64,000 nt of DNA from Rugalucina vietnamica (Eukaryota > Mollusca > Bivalvia > Lucinida > Lucinidae). The notes beneath the pieces are model-generated. The model had not been told where the DNA came from, searched no databases, and saw only the letters and a program-made list of their open reading frames with translations. The stretch lies in the NCBI GenBank assembly GCA_964017185.1, contig OZ024880.1, positions 48,355,337 to 48,419,336 on the forward strand, written 5' to 3'. This document shows positions 44,181 through 55,984 of this stretch, one piece after another; the stretch's first letter is position 1, and each line of letters starts with the position of its first letter. The translations under genes were made by a program, and so were the position numbers.

Positions 44181-45037
44181 CTGAACAAAAAAAAGAAACG
44201 CAACAATGTAGCGAACAGCCGAGCCAAGCCACAGAAACCCTGTCGGTGGAAAAGCATGCTCATCCACCAAGGGTGGTTTACTGCGCTATATACCTAACAC
44301 TTACTCTAATCACAAAGTTTCGAGTTTCTAATTTGCATATTACTACCCGCTAATATGCCGCTAATACGTTGCACCAACGTATTCTACAAGGGAGACTATC
44401 CCGTTACAAACAATAGGCCAATTTAAGGGTAAAACGTTGATAATTCCAGGTTTGTTGCTGAATGATTCCCATTCATGTGATATTAGGGTAAATCATGCAA
44501 AAAAAAATGATTTTCATTTCAATAAAAATTGAATGAGATTTTTTGTAGTCTTAAATAATGCAAAACGGGAAAGATTTGCTCTGCGCATGCGCACACTTTT
44601 GAACCTCCAAATCATCAAGAAACAATGACAGCTGCTCCCTAATTAAAATTCATGAAAAAGAAATAAAGTTCCACCACACACACGCTGGTAATTAAAACCA
44701 CCAAAATCACTATATGTAAAATTGAAAGGGGGACAATTTCAATTTGATTCATTATATTTCTTTAACATGTGAATTATCTGCCGAGTGGTACATGGTGATT
44801 TTGAGCAGATTTAAATCGTACCATTATTTTAATGCTTGCACATGTGCACTGTGTGGTTTATTACTTTCAGCATGCCCAAGGTCGGCATCCAATAACTTCG
44901 TAAATACTCATCAAAATAAAAATCGGTTTTCGGAAGCCTATCTAATGAAGAAGTAGAAAATGCAATGATTTCTGATTGTATCATAGTTTGCTCAAAATTT
45001 AGTGGAATATAAGTGTTGTGTTTCTTTTTTTGTTCAG
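44181..45037. mobile_element. Tc1/mariner-like non-autonomous element, TA(TA) duplication
   Basis: Inverted ends CTGAACAAAAAAAAGAAACG and its mirror at TGTTTCTTTTTTTGTTCAG, each bordered by TATA (44177-44180, 45038-45041). The 857-bp interior has no transposase frame. Confidence 0.82.
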
Positions 45038-45842
45038 TATACTTACTTCTACATATGTGACTCAGGGGCAAGAGCACAAATGCAAATGACTGACTAAAAT
45101 TAAGGGATAGAAATGACATAACAACAACAATAATTGGATTACCTACTTGTATATTTTCCATAGAACAACAGAAGTGCTTAGAAAATGATGTGTAAAGAGA
45201 CAGCTGATTTGATAAAATTAAAAGCACCGTAAGGATGCAACATTTTTTCATCTCAGTTTCCTAGTGAAATTTTGTATTCCCCTTCTGTCAATTACATGGT
45301 TTATTTTAGTTTTGCATGACTCAGTGTAAGCTGTGGAGACTATTAATAACAAGCTAATGTTTGCTAATTTGAGTGTTTACAAATATTTTTCAGGTTTTTC
45401 AGGAATTAAAGATCATTATAATGCCATTTTGTAAACATGTCTGTGGCAAAGGTCATTTTGGTTTCATGTTCCTTTTACTAAACAGTTAAAAAAAGACAAT
45501 GCTGGTCACAGGGAGGTGACAGTCAACAATGATTATGCGGCCACTGTAAGAGATGGAATTTGGAGCTTTAGGACCATCATACATTTCTCAAAACAAAAAG
45601 TCATAACCAAGCCACAGCCCACATCTTACACTTCATCACAAACAGTTACATTAAAACAAATACATTTAATTGACAACAGTGTAAATACAAAAAGACCATT
45701 AGAATTCTACGTAACTGAACTTGATCTTTTACAATTTGTGTTTATTTGAATATGCAACATCTTCAAAGAAGATGAAAACTGCATTCTGAACTATGATCAG
45801 TGACATCTATGCACAGCAATGGAAATGATCTAGAAATCAGAT

Positions 45843-45981
45843 GAGCCGCCGCACAAGAAAACAAACAATTTTCGTATGCAAAAACAAAGGCGCAGATCAG
45901 CTGTGCAGTAACCGCACAGCTGATCAGTGCCTTTGTTTTCGCATAGGAAAAAATCCAGTTCTCCCATGACACAGTGCATCT
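45843..45981. mobile_element. M1-related MITE, short form
   Basis: GAGCCGCCGCACAAGAAAAC, then hairpin CAGCTGTGCAGTAACCGCAC, then the short right side TCCAGTTCTCCCATGAC. The usual 120-base long arm is absent. Confidence 0.78.
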
Positions 45982-46232
45982 CATTTCTGGCTAGACCCAA
46001 CTGAGCTAGACAAGTTGTTTTATTGTCAAAAATTCCAAAGACATGATTTCTCAAAATGGAAGTAGTAGAAAAAGGACAATCTTGATTTGCTAAGAAAAAA
46101 ACCTATATCATCTGTTCATCTTCTTGTAACATTTTCTCATTTTAACAGTAACACATTTATTCATCCTCTTATTTTTCCTCTATTCACACAGTTTATTCAT
46201 ACATTATTTACTCTTCGATTCAGTGACTGAAC

Positions 46233-46502
46233 ATCATGAAAACATGTCCGTGAAATGTATACCCCCTTAAACCCCACTTTTATGTAGAAAAACTGGGGTA
46301 TGCGGGTTATACCTATTTTTCTTATTTTTGCTCCAAAATAGATTGTGGGTACACATTAGAACCGCCTTGGCACGGCGGTTCTAACGTGTACCCACAATCT
46401 ATGTTCTGAGCAAAAATAAGAAAAATTAAAAATTCCAGTGAAAATTTTTATTTTTAAGACCAAAATATTTTCTGTATAATGCATGGGCAAGTTTTCGTAA
46501 TG
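46233..46502. mobile_element. M2 MITE, full length
   Basis: ATCATGAAAACATGTCCGTG to GCATGGGCAAGTTTTCGTAATG. Central hairpin GAACCGCCTTG / CACGGCGGTTC. Confidence 0.9.
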
Positions 46503-46504
46503 AA

Positions 46505-46756
46505 TATATTCTTCACTCATAATAATTGATCCATAACTGAAACATACATTCATTCAATTTATTCACAAATTAAATTGCTCACTTAATCAAATGCTGAATA
46601 CAGAGTCTCTCACTTAACCAGAAACTTAATTTACTTTTCACTCCTTAAAACAGTAACTGAATTTATTCTCCTTTTCATTCAATCCAAGAATGAATCTATT
46701 CTCTCTGCTCATTTAATCAGTAACATCCACTCATATAATCAGTAACTCAGTATAAC
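46505..46756. other. Degenerate TTCATTCA-type short repeats
   Basis: Loose repeats of CTCACTTAATCAG / TTCATTCAATT words between two M2 copies. Confidence 0.5.
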
Positions 46757-47033
46757 ATCAGGAAAACATGTCCATGCAATGTATACCCCCTTGAACCCCA
46801 CTTTTATATAGAAAAAATGGGGTTTGCAGGGGTAGACCTATTTTTCTTATTTTTGCTCCAAAACATAGATTGTGGGTACTCGTTAGAACCGCCTCGCCGA
46901 GGCGGTTCTAACGTGTATCCACAATCTATGTTTTGAGCAAAAATAAGAAAAATATCAAAAATTTTCAGCTGAAAATTTACAATTTTTAAAGCTCAAATAA
47001 TCTCTGTTTATTGCATGGGCAAGTTTTCGTAAT
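46757..47033. mobile_element. M2 MITE, full length
   Basis: ATCAGGAAAACATGTCCATG to GCATGGGCAAGTTTTCGTAAT, with the perfect central hairpin GAACCGCCTCG / CGAGGCGGTTC. A good reference copy. Confidence 0.92.
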
Positions 47034-47222
47034 AATATTCATAACCACTATTACATCAAACTTCTACGGGAAATGATCACTAGAATAATACAGAAAACAA
47101 TTACTACTTCTAAAAGCAGCAAGAAAATAACGATTGCACATTTTCCTAATATCGTAATGGCAACACTGTGGCAAACTGTCTATAAATTTTAAGAGCTATC
47201 ATAAATGGGTCAAGTTTTAGCC

Positions 47223-47363
47223 ATCACAATAACATGTCCACATAATGTATACCCCTTATACCCCACTTTTATATAGTAGAACTGGGGTATGCAGGGGTAT
47301 ACCTATTTTTCTTATTTTTGCTCCAAAACATAGATTGTGGGTACTCGTTAGAACCGCCTCGGC
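47223..47363. mobile_element. M2 MITE, cut at the central hairpin
   Basis: The left half from ATAACATGTCCACATAATGT stops at GAACCGCCTCGG, exactly at the hairpin turn. The right half is missing. Confidence 0.85.
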
Positions 47364-47607
47364 TTAGTTTCAAATCAAAAGCTATTTTAAATACATCTAA
47401 ATTAGGATTTGTCAACATCTTTTTCTCTTAAATGCTCATTGAGCCAACTTTCAAGTACCATTACAATGCACTTAAAATTTATAGACCAGTATATCAACCA
47501 ATTATCACAATATTCAAAAGTGAACAATGAATAAATTAAAATATCCTAAAATATATACAATAACAGTGAAAGCATCATATGCATGGCTCACAGGATCTGA
47601 ACTAAAT

Positions 47608-47810
47608 GAGCCGCGAGCGAGAAAACTGGTCTTAAAGGTTTCCAAACAGGCCTGACACAAACCAATTTGTGCTGCTACAGAAGATGGCTAGAAGCTTGAA
47701 ATTTCTGATTTAGAAAGATGTGTAGCAAAAACAAAGGCGCTGATCAGCTGTGCAGTAATGGCACCTTTTTTGTTTAGGCAAAAAAATCTGGTTTTCTCAT
47801 GACGCGGCTC
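47608..47810. mobile_element. M1 MITE
   Basis: GAGCCGCGAGCGAGAAAACT to GTTTTCTCATGACGCGGCTC with perfect AAAT duplications. The central hairpin is partly deleted (CAGCTGTGCAGTAATGGCAC). Confidence 0.88.
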
Positions 47811-47859
47811 AAATGATCTGTATCAAAATAAAGTTTGCTGTAATGTTTCTGACCAGGCT

Positions 47860-48082
47860 GCAAGGTTGCAAAACTTTTTTCATGCTCAGCTCAGCTGAGA
47901 CTAAAATTTATCTTGCTCACAAATGTTGGCATTTTAACATTTATTAGCAGGGTACATTACAGGCTTTGGAGTTCTAAACCATCATTTTCAATATACATGT
48001 ATTTGGGTTATTTTGGTATTTATGAGTGGTTTAAATTTTAAGCTCAGCTGAGTTGAGCATGAAATAAGTTTTATAACCTCGG
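47860..48082. mobile_element. Palindromic MITE, TTATAACCT family
   Basis: GGTTGCAAAACTTTTTTCATGCTCAGCTCAG is mirrored by GCTCAGCTGAGTTGAGCATG..AAGTTTTATAACC. A second copy lies at 63560-63805. Confidence 0.8.
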
Positions 48083-48089
48083 GATCAGG

Positions 48090-48600
48090 TCAGACACTAG
48101 TGACATCTGTTCATCACATTATGTATATATAAAATGAAATAAATAGAGAATTCTTTTTAACATATTATGGCAACATTTGTTCTTTCATTAAATATCGAGG
48201 CAGTAAAATCACATAGCAAAACATACAGTTTTTATGAACATGATTAAAAGAAAAACTTTCAAACTGTATGTGAAAAGCATGACCTAATCGTATGTCATAT
48301 AAGCGTAAAAAAGCAGATCAATTTCTTTTACATGCACATATACTGCAATCAGTTGTATCTTATTGTGAATAAAAAAGTGAAAAAATGACTCTAGGATGTA
48401 TGTGTATATTGTCCTTTCAAACACCAGTTCTGCTATAAATCAAAATGAACCACAGCAAAAGTGACAATGCAGACAAAAACTCAAAGATAAATAGTTGTGA
48501 CAAAAAGGTTTTCAATAACCTGTCTAGGTCTCCAATCTTACAGCTTTCTGGGGCCAGATGTTCAAAATTAATGATGTCCTTAAAATTTCAAATGACAATA
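48090..48600. other. No feature recognised
   Basis: AT-rich, probably intronic to the minus-strand gene or intergenic. Confidence 0.4.
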
Positions 48601-48606
48601 TTACAA

Positions 48607-48720
48607 ATACACTGTTACTTTTGTTGATAAAATGTGAGAATCCTTTGCATTGCAAAGGATTTGAGAATCCTTTGCAAAGGATTCTCACATTTTATCAACA
48701 AAAAAATAGCAGTGTATTTG
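48607..48720. repeat. Hairpin with near-perfect 40-base arms
   Basis: ATAAAATGTGAGAATCCTTTGCA and its inverted copy, with outer pairing ACACTGTTA.TTTTGTTGAT / ATCAACAAAA..TAGCAGTGT. GGATT and CAAAG words are iterated at the centre. Confidence 0.85.
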
Positions 48721-48724
48721 CTTA

Positions 48725-49150
48725 TGTAGTCGACCTATACTTAACAAGTTGAGGTCTTAACAATGATGCTAAGCCGACAAAGTTTAAAACAATTGGCACC
48801 AGGTTGCTTTGTAAGATATGGCCCCAAGATTATGAAACTTTATTCATATTAATGTAGTATTTAGTTTACCATGTTTTACAATAAATGGTTTTGAGAAAAA
48901 CTTCCATGGCACATATTAACTATCGCAAACAACCTTAACGTTGGGAGTATATTTCACAATGGCATACTTCTGACATGAAAACCTTTCAAAAGTAGTTCTG
49001 TAGTCGACAACCAAGTAAAATACAGTAAATAGCACATCATGCATATTAATATAAAAGTCAACACTTTTCAACAACAGAAAACTTAACTAATTTAAATGCC
49101 ATATTGCATATTTAAGGTCACTTATGGTTTAACCATATATCAGTATTAGC
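48725..49150. other. No feature recognised
   Basis: AT-rich DNA without repeats I can name and without a supported frame. Confidence 0.4.
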
Positions 49151-49392
49151 ATTAGGAAAACATGTCCATGTAATGTATACCCCGTTAATATATAGTAAAA
49201 CTGGGGTTTACAGGGGTATACCTATTTTTTTATTTTGATCCAAAACATAGATTGAAGGTACTTGTTAGAACCTGTACCCACAATCTATGTTTTGAGCAAA
49301 AATAAGAAAAATATCAAAATTTTTCAACTGAAAATTTTCATTTTTTACAACTTTAAAAATCTCTGTGTACTGCATGGGCATGTTTTCGTAAT
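49151..49392. mobile_element. M2 MITE
   Basis: ATTAGGAAAACATGTCCATG to GCATGGGCATGTTTTCGTAATG. The GAACCGCC hairpin is reduced to GTTAGAAC. Confidence 0.88.
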
Positions 49393-50089
49393 GAAATATT
49401 GTAAGTTGAGCTACATCAGTCGATGACTGGCTTGTGCATTAATCACAAATTAATGTTCTGGCTGCCTACAAAACTACTAACACTTGGAAAATCACTGCCC
49501 ATGTAAAGCTGCTATACCCATGTATCAATCATCAAGACTAATAACAGAAATATGGAATACACGATGGTATGTCTGTGCAATAAATTATATAACGATGATG
49601 CATTACCAGTACTTGAAATGTATGCTGAGAAATTTTGGTTAAAGACTTAAATTTTAGCAATGCTCTAGCCGTTTGTAACCTCAGTCTACAGTCTCCGAAG
49701 TAATAGAAACTTTGACTTTGTCAAGCAGATCCCTGCTAAAATCATGACTTTGTTAGTAAAACCACAGCCACTTTTCCCTGCAGAATGTCATGCTTACATT
49801 ACACTGCACACAGACATGACTGTCCTTAAACTGTGGGGACAGTGCATAATGGAAATTCTGGCTAGTTTTCATGCCCTGCCCTGGGGCCTGCATTGTTGTG
49901 GTTACAAATAATTAATGCTTAACAAAACAAAAAAACTTGTTTTACATATGCAAAAACAGGTTTGCTCATGATGTGGCACATTAGAGGCTGCATTGTTAGT
50001 TTATCCATATATTATGACATAATCTTCAAAATAGAAATAAATACTATAAAATGACTATTTCTACCATGATGTTTTTAAATTTTTGGATG

Positions 50090-50225
50090 TATGGACTTAA
50101 AATGGTGGACAGACAGTTGGATGGTCGCTGGACCACTGCAATACTATAAGCTCACCTTAAAAGCCTGAAGCTCAGGTGAGCTAAAAACAGAGGACCACTG
50201 GTCCTGATAGGCTCACCTAAAGGAT
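50090..50225. mobile_element. End-to-end junction of two tandem-core element fragments
   Basis: GGACAGACAGTTGGATGG then TAAGCTCACC..GCTCAGGTGAGCT is the hairpin end of the family seen at 52487-54544. It is followed at once by AGAGGACCACTGGTCCTGAT, the other end of that family. The bodies are missing or very short. Confidence 0.65.
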
Positions 50226-50350
50226 GCATCTGTCCATAACAAAAAGCCCTCAGTTCAAATTTTAGACCTTGAATATTTCTCTTTAAAATTGTCCAAAATT
50301 TTAAGAAAATTATGATAGAATTTTGTTTTAATAATATGATATCACTATCT

Positions 50351-50550
50351 CAGCCACATCATGAGAAAACCAACATTTTGCATAAGAGAAAAACAAAGAC
50401 GCAGAACCGAGAAGCTGATCAGTGCCTTTGTTTTTGTTACAGGAATAGTACAATTCCTCTTCTTAAATCCGAAATTTCCAGCCTCTAGCCATTTTCTTGT
50501 GTCTGACCAGGTCGGAAACCCAAATTGTCAGTTTTCTCACGTGATGGCTC
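50351..50550. mobile_element. M1 MITE directly beyond the stop codon of the minus-strand gene
   Basis: CAGCCACATCATGAGAAAAC to TTTTCTCACGTGATGGCTC. On the minus strand it begins two bases after the TAG at 50555-50553, so the gene's 3' UTR starts in the MITE. Unlike GT31-C, the stop appears to predate the insertion. Confidence 0.82.
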
Positions 50551-50552
50551 TT

Positions 50553-50803
50553 CTATAAAACGACAGTTTCGTGATGTGATGAGGTATGAGATGACCTAGT
50601 TAATGACCCCTCGCGTGACGGCCCCTCTGACAGGTGTTTCGACTGACGAGACACAGAACTCTCGCGAGATTGATCTCCCTTGCCGACAGATCGTGATCGC
50701 TTCCGACTACGACGGAACAGTTTCTTTAAGCTTCCTCCCAGGGAACGAGACTTCTTCAGATTTGGAGTATCATCGTGACGCTGTTTATGCAGGTCAATAT
50801 CAT
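50553..50803 (-). CDS. Last coding exon of an unidentified Ser/Arg/Lys-rich protein
   Basis: A good splice acceptor (TTCTCTTTGCAG) precedes a phase-1 exon of 251 bases that encodes DDIDLHKQRHDDTP, then GGSLKKLFRRSRKRSRSVGKG, then a Ser-rich tail ending HETVVL and TAG. The basic, serine-studded composition suggests a phosphorylated, possibly membrane- or cytoskeleton-binding tail, and the final VVL could be a class II PDZ ligand (inference). Low-complexity composition prevents naming the protein. Codon use and CpG richness differ sharply from the surrounding AT-rich DNA, as expected for a real exon. Joined in phase to exons at 59398 and 62111. Confidence 0.75.
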
Positions 50804-50884
50804 CTGCAAAGAGAAAAAGGAACATTTTAGCTAAACATGTATGTATCCAGTTTTAAGTCTCTTCCAAGCTAATTTAATTCATAT

Positions 50885-51123
50885 GGACCGCATCAGGAGA
50901 AAACCGGATTTCTGCCTATGCGAAAACAAAGACACAGATCAGCTGTGCAGTATCTGTACAGCTGACCAGCGTCTTTGTTTTCACTGCTCAGATAGTACAA
51001 TAATATTCCTCCTCTACCTCTACCCAAAATTTCAAGATTCTAACTTTCTTCTGAGACTTACAGGCCGGTTTGTGTCAGAACTGTTTGGAAAACCCAAAGA
51101 CCAGTTTTCTCGTGTCACGGCTC
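50885..51123. mobile_element. M1 MITE
   Basis: GGACCGCATCAGGAGAAAAC to TTTTCTCGTGTCACGGCTC with perfect ATAT duplications. Hairpin CAGCTGTGCAGTATCTGTACAGCTG. Confidence 0.88.
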
Positions 51124-51693
51124 ATATGAGGCAGGCCAATCACAAGGTGGTGTGAAAATAGGGTAATCATGGGAAAAACCACCTGACACACCCGCAAACA
51201 GAATTTGGCAGGTGCCACATAATTATGCCCTATGCAAGGCTCCTAACATAAACACTAGCTGTGAAATTCTAAACCTTTTCTATCAACCACTACATGTATT
51301 ATAATATCAAAATTGAAACAATGAAGTTCTTACAGGGTTTATTTTATTTTCCTTATACTTGAATGTCCATTTCCTTCCCAGTGCTCCTTAATGAGCTGTT
51401 AGTTAAAAGGTCTTCTAAAATAAATGCACATAAACATTCATGGACAGCAATAAAATTTGAACATTTGTAAACAAAACAACAAGACTCAAAATTTCATTTT
51501 GATATGATAAGGTATAAACAAACAGAGCTCTCGACAGGTACAAATTATGCAAGTAATTATTATCATCAAAAAAGCTGACAGATAGATAAAAGCCACATTT
51601 GTACATGTGATGTCCTTCTTACACATTTTAAAGCATACATGTCAACTACTTAGGTGACTGGAACAGCCTACAGGTCTCATTTTAGAACATGCA
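51124..51693. other. Intronic sequence, nothing recognised
   Basis: Between two M1 copies. No repeat or coding signal identified. Confidence 0.4.
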
Positions 51694-51697
51694 ATAT

Positions 51698-51930
51698 GGG
51701 CCGACGCATCAGAAAACCAGCAATCTGCGTAGGCGAAAACAAAGGCGCAGATCAGCTTCACAGTAGCTGGCAAGCTGATCAGCGCCTTTGTTTTCCCTAT
51801 ACAGATAGTACAATTCCTCTACTTTCTAAATCCAAATTTTCAGTCTCGAACCATCTTCTGTGACTGTACAGCCCGGTTTGTGTTGGACCTGGTCGGAACC
51901 CAAATTGTTGGTTTTCTCACGCACAGGCTC
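51698..51930. mobile_element. M1 MITE
   Basis: GGGCCGACGCATCAGAAAAC to TTTTCTCACGCACAGGCTC. Flanks ATAT/ATTT. Hairpin CAGCTTCACAGTAGCTGGCA, with decayed pairing. Confidence 0.85.
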
Positions 51931-52216
51931 ATTTGGTACTATAAAAGATCAATCAAATCTGTTATTTCAGACATGACTATTTTGCTGTTTATAAATGTGT
52001 TACATATTTCTTCTAGCATTAGTTTTGCAGAATACAGGTGAATTAGTAATAAAAGCAATTTAATAATATGTATACCCAAGATTATGTTCTGAAAGCAGCC
52101 TCTTTGCCTGGCCTGCTTTGCATCAAAATAATTTTACGATAAGTTTTAACATGAATGTGATTTTAATCATGCAATGAAATCATTGAAATCTGTATAATAC
52201 CAGCATATCTGCACAC

Positions 52217-52483
52217 ATTATGAAAACATGCCCATGTAATATACAAATTTCAAAGTTGTAAAAATTGAAAATTTTCAGTAGAAAATTTTTGATATTTTTT
52301 TTATTTTTGCACGAAACATAGATTGTGGGTACACACGTTAGAACCGCCATCTCCGCAAGCTTTTAAAAAGTCAACTTGGTTCCTTACGTAAGGAACAAAG
52401 TGGACTTGCGAAGATGTAGAACCGCCTCTGCAAGGTGCTTCTAAGGAGTACCCAAAATCTATGTTTTGGAGCAAAAATAAGAA
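52217..52483. mobile_element. M2 MITE, first part (split by a tandem-core element)
   Basis: Begins ATTATGAAAACATGCCCATG and runs past an enlarged central palindrome (TTGGTTCCTTACGTAAGGAA inside the usual GAACCGCC hairpin) to GCAAAAATAAGAA. The rest is at 54545-54634. Confidence 0.85.
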
Positions 52484-52486
52484 CCA

Positions 52487-54544
52487 GAGGACCAATGGTC
52501 CTGTAAACGCTCACCCGAGACCTGCTGCATATACCAATAAATATGTTTGAATATTATGGTATTTAACTCCAGTGCAGGGGCAGATGAAGCCCTTGGCCAT
52601 TTTTTTTTTTTCAGAATCTTCAATATTCTGTCCATTTGCCAATTTCCTGCTGCCTTTTCCCTTCAAATGACATTTTAACAGTTTTCCCAATTCAAATGCA
52701 TAGGCAACCCATGTTGACCTTGCCATAAACTTGGTCAAGGTCATCACAGGGTCATGATTTATATATACATTGGAGTACTTTAGCCATCGATGCTTCACGC
52801 CAAGTTTCCTTGAAATCAGTCTATTGGCTTCAGAGAAGAAGATTTTTGATGGGTTTTTACCATATATGAGCATGGCGGCCATCTTTGTCACGTGACCTAG
52901 ATTATTTATATACACATTGACTCCCCCATTCTATAGATGCTTCACATAAAATTTGGCTTTGTTTGGCCAAGCGGTTTCAGAGGAGAAGACGTTTGAATAT
53001 TATGGAAATATACATGTATATTGCCCCGGGGTGGGGGCACATGAGCCCCGGGGGGTCCAATTTTTTTCAGAATCATTAATATTCAGTCCTACTTCCCATT
53101 TCCTGTAAGACTTTCACTTTAAATTACATTTTAAAAGTTTTCCCCATTCAAATGCATTGGTGACCTATGTTGACTTTGCCGTAAAATAGGTCAAGGTCAT
53201 CACAGGGTCATGATTTATATATACATTTAGTGCTTAAGCCATCGATGCTTCATGCCATGTTTTGTTGAAATCGGTCTACCAGTTCTGGAGAAGATTTTTG
53301 AAGGGTTTTTACCATATATGGGCATGGCGGCCATCTTGGTCATGTGACCTGGATTTTTTATATACATATTTGTTACCCCTTCTTATTGATGCTTCACATA
53401 AAATTTGGCTTTGATTGGCCAAGTGGTTTCAGAGGAGAAGACGTTTGAATATTATGGAGATATACATGTTTATTTTATACTTTACAGTGAAAACCAATGT
53501 ATATCAAAACTTGATAAAATTGGTATTTTCATTGATATGAAATTTCACTGATATCAAATCTCACTGATATCAAAAGTCACTAGTGACTGATATCAGCCTA
53601 TATCGTCACTGTAGATTTTGGATCACTTCTGACGTTTCCATTTACTTGACGTCATTAAATGTGTCTCACTTCAGAAATTCAAATGCCTATAACTCCGTTA
53701 TTTATGATCGAAAACATAAAGTATGCATATTCATTTTCTTAGTTAGAACGTAAGGAACAATGTGGTACCAAAATTATTTGTGTTTTCAAAAATTTTTAAT
53801 TTTTGCATTTTCACCGCCTGCCTTGTGAATTGGAAAATGCCCATGTATTGTATAAAATAAAAAGAAAATTTGCTTTTTTTCGGTGAATACCAAATATATT
53901 TCATCTCGTGAATTGAAAACATAAAAATTTTCACTCGTGCTACGCACTCGTGAAAATTTTGATGTTTTCAACTCACTCGATGAAATATATTTGGTATTCA
54001 CCTCAAAAAAGCAAATATCCTCTATATATTGCCCCGGGGTGGGGGCACATGAGCCCCTGGGGTCCAATTTTTTTCAGAATCATTAATATTCAGGCTGCCC
54101 ATTTCCTGCAAGACTTTCACTTTAAATGACATTTTAAAAGTTTTCCCCATTCAAATGCATTGGCGACCTATGTTGACCTTGCCTTAAATTAGGTCAAGGT
54201 CATCACAGGGTCATGATTTATATATACATTGTAGTGCTTGAGCCATTAATGCTTCATGCCAAGTTTCATTGAAATCGGTCCACCGGTTCTGAAGTAGAAG
54301 ATTTTTGAAGGGTTTTTACCATATATGGGCATGGCGGCCATCTTGGTCATGTGACCTGGATTTCTTATATACATATTGCTTCCCCCTTCCTATTGATGCT
54401 TCATGTAAAATTTGGCTTTGATTGGCCAAGCGGTTTCAGAGGAGAAGATCTTTGAAATTGTGGATGGACGGATGACAGACCGACGGACGCCGGATCATGG
54501 CCATCCGATAAGCTCATCTTGTGAGCCTAACGGCTCAGGTGAGC
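52487..54544. mobile_element. Tandem-core element A (Helitron/Helentron- or pearl-like), inserted in an M2 copy
   Basis: Because it interrupts an M2 copy, its limits are clear: CCAGAGGACCAATGGTCCTG (a short hairpin) at one end and GGCTCAGGTGAGCT (hairpin with AAGCTCATC) at the other, with an AA/TT duplicated at the joint. Inside are three 450-bp cores (52545-52990, 53000-53465, 54030-54450) sharing GGTCAAGGTCATCACAGGGT and GGGCATGGCGGCCATCTTGG. A GGACGGATGACAGACCGACG stretch precedes the hairpin. Non-coding. Confidence 0.78.
53470..54022. repeat. Insertion between cores 2 and 3, with two palindromic parts
   Basis: 53500-53625 iterates CACTGATATCAAA words. 53838-54022 is a palindromic MITE (AATAAAAAGAAAATTTGC to GCAAATATCCTCTATATA, around GTGCTACGCAC) of the same family as 8895-9085. 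Confidence 0.72.
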
Positions 54545-54634
54545 TAAAAATAGGTATACCCCTGCATACCCCATTTTACTATATTAAAATGTGGTTAAAG
54601 GGGGTATTCAATACACGGACATGCTTTCTTGATG
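54545..54634. mobile_element. M2 MITE, second part
   Basis: AAAATAGGTATACCCCTGCA to CACGGACATGCTTTCTTGATG. Together with 52217-52483 it gives one ordinary M2. Confidence 0.85.
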
Positions 54635-55139
54635 TAAGTCTTTATGGCTAATGTATTGCAAAATCTACAATTCTAAGATTAAACAAAAGCATTTGTGTAT
54701 ACATGTATGTAAGTTATGCTATATAGCTCTATCTTGTATAAATATCTGCATAATATATGTACATGTATGTTGTTGAGTTTACGCTTTCCTATATGTATAT
54801 GCTATCTAATACCCTACCTTCGTATGTAGTTAATGAGGTCTCGCTGTTTGCAATAGGGGAATGCCATTCTATGTTTGCAGCAAAAGAAAAAATAAAATTC
54901 TTACTCAATTATTGATACCTTCTTAAGAATCTGAATACTTATTGGGCATTTTTTAGTTGTAAAATAACCAATATCAAAAGAAAATGAAATATAGCTTTTA
55001 CTGAATCATTCCAAATTGTCTTTATGTAAAAATCCCAAAACATAAATTTCAAGTAAGTGTATCAAAATTACAATAAGTGAAATATTATTGTACTTATGTT
55101 ATTTTATTCCATTTCAGATCTTTATTTTCAGGCATACAC
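54635..55139. other. Intronic sequence, nothing recognised
   Basis: AT-rich with several TGTACATGTATG words only. Confidence 0.4.
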
Positions 55140-55422
55140 ATTACGAAAACACACCTATGCAATATACAGAGATTTTTAAAGCTGCATAATTTTTTTTTAT
55201 ATTTTTCTTATTTTGCTCAAAACATAGATTGCAGGTACAGGATACAACCGCCTCGGCGAGGCCGTTCTAATGAGTACCCACAATCTGTTCTAATGAGTAC
55301 CCACAATCTATGTTTTGAAGCAAAAATAAGAAAAATAGGTATAGCCCTGCAAACCCCAGTTTTTCTATATAAAGTGGGGTTTGAGGGGGTATACATTTCA
55401 TGGACATGTTTTCCTGATGTGC
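55140..55422. mobile_element. M2 MITE
   Basis: ATTACGAAAACACACCTATG to CATGGACATGTTTTCCTGATG. The stretch TCTAATGAGTACCCACAATC is duplicated in tandem near the hairpin. Confidence 0.88.
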
Positions 55423-55984
55423 AAATAAGAGAACTTTACAGGAGGTCTTGTTTATCATAAACTCTAATGTGAATTAAGTTAATGTACCTAGCATTTTCAT
55501 AGCCCATCCAGTGTTGTTTTGTGTAAAGATTTATTTGAGTCAAAAACAGTTCATAAAAGAACATGCATGTAATTAAAGTACACAATATTACTGAACAGAA
55601 CACATACAATACAATTGTATTTACCGGTACTACTCACTACTACAATACAAGCAACTGAGACAATAACATACAGAGTAAAATGATGTTACATTTTTATTTT
55701 GTTGAATAATTAGTGAATAACCCCTGTCAATTCTAGTTTCTACTATCATGACTATAGAGACTTAACATGGCCAATATTGACTACCAACTGCACACAAAAT
55801 CTCTGAAGTATTGTTAGTTTTGTATTATTGCTTCATGTATGGTCAGATCAGAATATTGCCTCCATTTTTATGGGACTTCCACCCAAAATACTGTCTTGAA
55901 AGCTCTGAAATATGAGTGATGAATGACAAACAGCATTTTTAGAAACTAAACCAACTAGAAATTGGCTGCAAGCAAGGCTTTCAG

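Noticed and set aside
44829-45251. 140-codon minus-strand frame
   Set aside because: Starts outside and ends inside the mariner-like element, with no motif. Probably chance.
52511-52915. 134-codon minus-strand frame in tandem-core element A
   Set aside because: Repeats of the same core at 53.0 and 54.0 kb do not keep the frame, so it is not under coding constraint.
55077-55460. 127-codon plus-strand frame
   Set aside because: Runs through an M2 MITE. Similar peptides arise from every M2 copy in either orientation.
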